DNA from: Entomospira culicis
GTDB lineage: Bacteria; Spirochaetota; Spirochaetia; WRBN01
Direction of reading: 5' to 3'
Assembly (NCBI RefSeq): GCF_028748145.1
Contig: NZ_CP118181.1
Coordinates: 565,433 to 629,432, forward strand
Length of the DNA stretch: 64,000 nt
In this document: positions 62,359 through 64,000 of the stretch, piece after piece
Layout of the letters: every line of letters begins with the position of its first letter
How positions within the stretch are numbered: position 1 is the stretch's first letter
The notes under the pieces: generated by a model
Told to the model about the DNA's origin: nothing
Databases searched by the model: none
What the model saw: the letters and a program-made list of their open reading frames with translations, nothing else
Made by a program: the position numbers and the translations under genes

Positions 62359-63798
62359 ATGAAGAGAATTTTATTGATATCATTAATATGGCTTGGAGCG
62401 CTGTGGTCATTGGCCGCTGATTCAATGAGTTTACGCCAAGAGTCTGATGATTGGCGAAAAGGGACTTTTCACGCTGTTAAGTCGCTACGCAATAAGAGCA
62501 ATCAGGCGGTAATGCGTTTACGTGCGTACAGTATGATAGAAAATCTTGATCTCTTGCTTAACTTTGAAGATAGTGGCGAGTTTAGAGATTATCCTTATCG
62601 TCTGATAGGCTCAACGTTTAGCCTTTCTGATGCACAATCTCGGGTTGGAGGTAATTCATCTGCTTTTCGGGTAACCGATGCGGTGACGCTTTTACCAGAA
62701 GATGGATCGATTTTTTCTCTCTCTGAACAGAATTTCACTATTGGATTTTGGTTAAATCCTCTACGTTTGGGGGATGGCGAGATTCTCTTTAGTTATCAAT
62801 CTTCTGTCGTTTACAAGGGAGAGTATTTGCAACAGAATGTAACTGCCTTTTTCGCGATGGAGCATTTGGTTTGGCGTTTTGAAAATATCTTTTTTGAAGA
62901 GGATGGAACGCCTTTGCTTATTGAGCTTAAAGGTGAGCCTATTTTTAAAAATACTTGGTCTCATCATGCCGTTAGTTTCGATACCAAGCGAGGATATATT
63001 CAGTTGCTTAATAATAATATTCCTGTGGATAGTTACTATACGAATAGGCACAATAACGCGAATTTTCCCACATTTCCTGCGATTTTTCAACCTACGCAAG
63101 ATAAGTCGCTCATCTTAGGACAGTTTTTTGGTTATCTTGATGGTCTTTTTATTTCTAGGAATTTTATGGATAGGGTTAGTTTGGATAGCTTTAATCAACG
63201 AGGTTATTTTATATCAGAGCCCCTTTTTGTCGAGGGTAAAATTTTTGAGGATATTGTGGCAGAGCATGCTGGCGAGGATCATTCATCGATACGTGTATGG
63301 TTGCGTGGCGATAAGAGTGCGCTTTTATTAAAATCTTTGCCAGATGATTTTGGTTGGCATGAGTTAGACGCTACTACCTACCTTGCTTATTTGAATGAGG
63401 GGAATTATCGCTATTTACAATTACGTGTAGAATTTTTTGCTGGTAAGAGTCGTCGAAGTACGCCTATATTGAGCGATATTACGCTTCATTATTATATGGT
63501 TCCTCTACCGCCACGTCCTGGTATGTTACGCATGCAACGGGAGGGCAATGATGTTCGTATTCTTTGGCAACCGGTGATCGCAGGCAACGTTGCAGGTTAT
63601 CGTCTTTATTTTGGTACAGAGTCTGGGGAGTATTTGGGTGTGAGTGCGCAAGGTGCCTCGCCTCTTGATGCACAACAAGAGAATAGTCTCTTGTTGTACG
63701 GTTTAGAACGCGGAAGAATGTATTATATTGTTCTCGTTACTTACGATGAATTAGGACGGGAGAGCCAATTTTCTCCGGAGTTGATGCTTTTACTGTAG
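62359..63798 (+). CDS. secreted LamG-like and fibronectin-III-like protein
   Basis: 479-residue exported protein with a signal peptide (MKRILLISLIWLGALWSLA). Residues about 65-260 look like a concanavalin/LamG domain (FTIGFWLNPLRLGDGEILFSYQSSV, SHHAVSFDTKRGYIQLLNNNIPVDS, LGQFFGYLDGLFI), a common carbohydrate-binding fold. The last ~90 residues look like a fibronectin type III domain (VRILWQPVIAGNVAGYRLYFGTESG...YIVLVTYDELGRES). Probably a periplasmic or surface adhesin-like or glycan-binding protein. Last in the rightward series. Confidence 0.78.
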   Translation: MKRILLISLIWLGALWSLAADSMSLRQESDDWRKGTFHAVKSLRNKSNQAVMRLRAYSMIENLDLLLNFEDSGEFRDYPYRLIGSTFSLSDAQSRVGGNSSAFRVTDAVTLLPEDGSIFSLSEQNFTIGFWLNPLRLGDGEILFSYQSSVVYKGEYLQQNVTAFFAMEHLVWRFENIFFEEDGTPLLIELKGEPIFKNTWSHHAVSFDTKRGYIQLLNNNIPVDSYYTNRHNNANFPTFPAIFQPTQDKSLILGQFFGYLDGLFISRNFMDRVSLDSFNQRGYFISEPLFVEGKIFEDIVAEHAGEDHSSIRVWLRGDKSALLLKSLPDDFGWHELDATTYLAYLNEGNYRYLQLRVEFFAGKSRRSTPILSDITLHYYMVPLPPRPGMLRMQREGNDVRILWQPVIAGNVAGYRLYFGTESGEYLGVSAQGASPLDAQQENSLLLYGLERGRMYYIVLVTYDELGRESQFSPELMLLL

Positions 63799-63819
63799 AA
63801 GGGATTTCCTTCTACAGTA
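63791..63819. terminator. hairpin spanning both convergent stop codons
   Basis: Twelve-bp perfect stem TACTGTAGAAGG (63791-63802) / CCTTCTACAGTA (63808-63819), 5-base loop. The TAG of the rightward gene and the TAG of the leftward gene lie in opposite arms. No T run. Confidence 0.6.
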
Positions 63820-64000
63820 GTTGATCGCGTAATGCGTTAAAATTTTCTGTAATAACGGCTTGTGATTGGCGTTGTTGTTGATTTTCTCCTTCGTAGTAAT
63901 GAATAACAATGAGTGCTCCGGTGTTGTTTTCTCTTTTCCAACTGTAGCTGACAATCGTATGATAGTCGCTGATTTTTTGAGTAGTGATCTCTGGTGATTG
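63812..64000 (-). CDS. partial hypothetical protein, C-terminal 62 residues
   Basis: Open from the window edge (64000) to a TAG at 63812-63814. The visible end reads ...ISDYHTIVSYSWKRENNTGALIVIHYYEGENQQQ and ends ALRDQLL: beta strands followed by a helix. The start lies outside the window, so no family can be named. Confidence 0.55.
   Translation of the reverse strand, partial: QSPEITTQKISDYHTIVSYSWKRENNTGALIVIHYYEGENQQQRQSQAVITENFNALRDQLL

Overview
The window looks like a chromosome segment of a flagellated spirochaete (Spirochaetota, Spirochaetales-like), with moderate GC content. The evidence is a periplasmic-flagellum rod gene (flgG), a BMP/TmpC-type lipoprotein, loose spirochaete lipoboxes, an EF-G of the spirochaete/planctomycete (spdEFG1) sequence type, and several secreted proteins without clear relatives. 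The genus cannot be fixed from the sequence alone.

Layout. 1-8.2 kb: a leftward block (flgG, BMP lipoprotein, an Nmad2-like protein, a TraB-family protein), then a rightward cluster of secreted or unknown genes, a CPBP membrane protease and a small HNH-like zinc protein. 8.2-10.4 kb: the kdgF-kdgK-kdgA operon for unsaturated uronate / 2-keto-3-deoxygluconate breakdown, with a perfect palindromic operator over its -10 box. 10.5-27.2 kb: a complete type I-C CRISPR-Cas locus (cas3, cas5c, cas8c, cas7c, a small HNH-like gene, cas4, cas1, cas2) and an array of about 113 repeats of 32 bp. 27.2-29.1 kb: a vapD-like gene touching the array end, an AT-rich unknown gene, a candidate small RNA and a GNAT acetyltransferase. 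29.1-31 kb: a secreted beta-rich protein, two tRNA-Ser genes and engB. 31-36.1 kb: an operon of FAD-linked oxidase, SDR dehydrogenase, FGGY kinase and MFS transporter. 36.1-41.1 kb: dnaE with a small membrane protein, and an alpha-carbonic anhydrase lipoprotein. 41.3-47 kb: a TM2 protein, small lipoproteins, an hcpR-hcp nitrosative-stress pair, an Asp/Glu racemase and two unknown genes. 47-51.8 kb: two long TPR proteins sharing a recently copied segment, a second GNAT and a small membrane protein. 51.8-56.7 kb: fusA, dut and the LptF/LptG-type permease pair. 56.7-64 kb: a large outer-membrane-like protein, a sugar transferase and a series of secreted or signalling proteins, including an HD-GYP protein with a broken first motif.

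The most interesting element lies inside the cas locus. Between cas3 and cas5c there is one intact CRISPR repeat (13022-13053) with its own sigma70-type promoter upstream and a hairpin downstream. The 19 bases after this repeat match, at 17 positions, a site 69 bp further on, just upstream of the promoter of the cas5c-8c-7c-4-1-2 operon. One of the two mismatches is at position 6, a base that type I Cascade flips out. This looks like a small crRNA-like RNA that lets Cascade sit on its own promoter, comparable to the CreR/CreA RNAs described for other type I systems. The same operon leader also holds an attenuator-like hairpin.

Two further themes run through the window. Seven genes, including cas3, vapD and dnaE, have a -35/17 bp/-10 promoter whose -10 box ends only 5-6 bases before the start codon, which predicts leaderless mRNAs. 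The vapD-like gene (Cas2-like fold family) starts exactly one spacer length after the last repeat and is followed by a degenerate repeat, as if it had been placed into the tail of the array.
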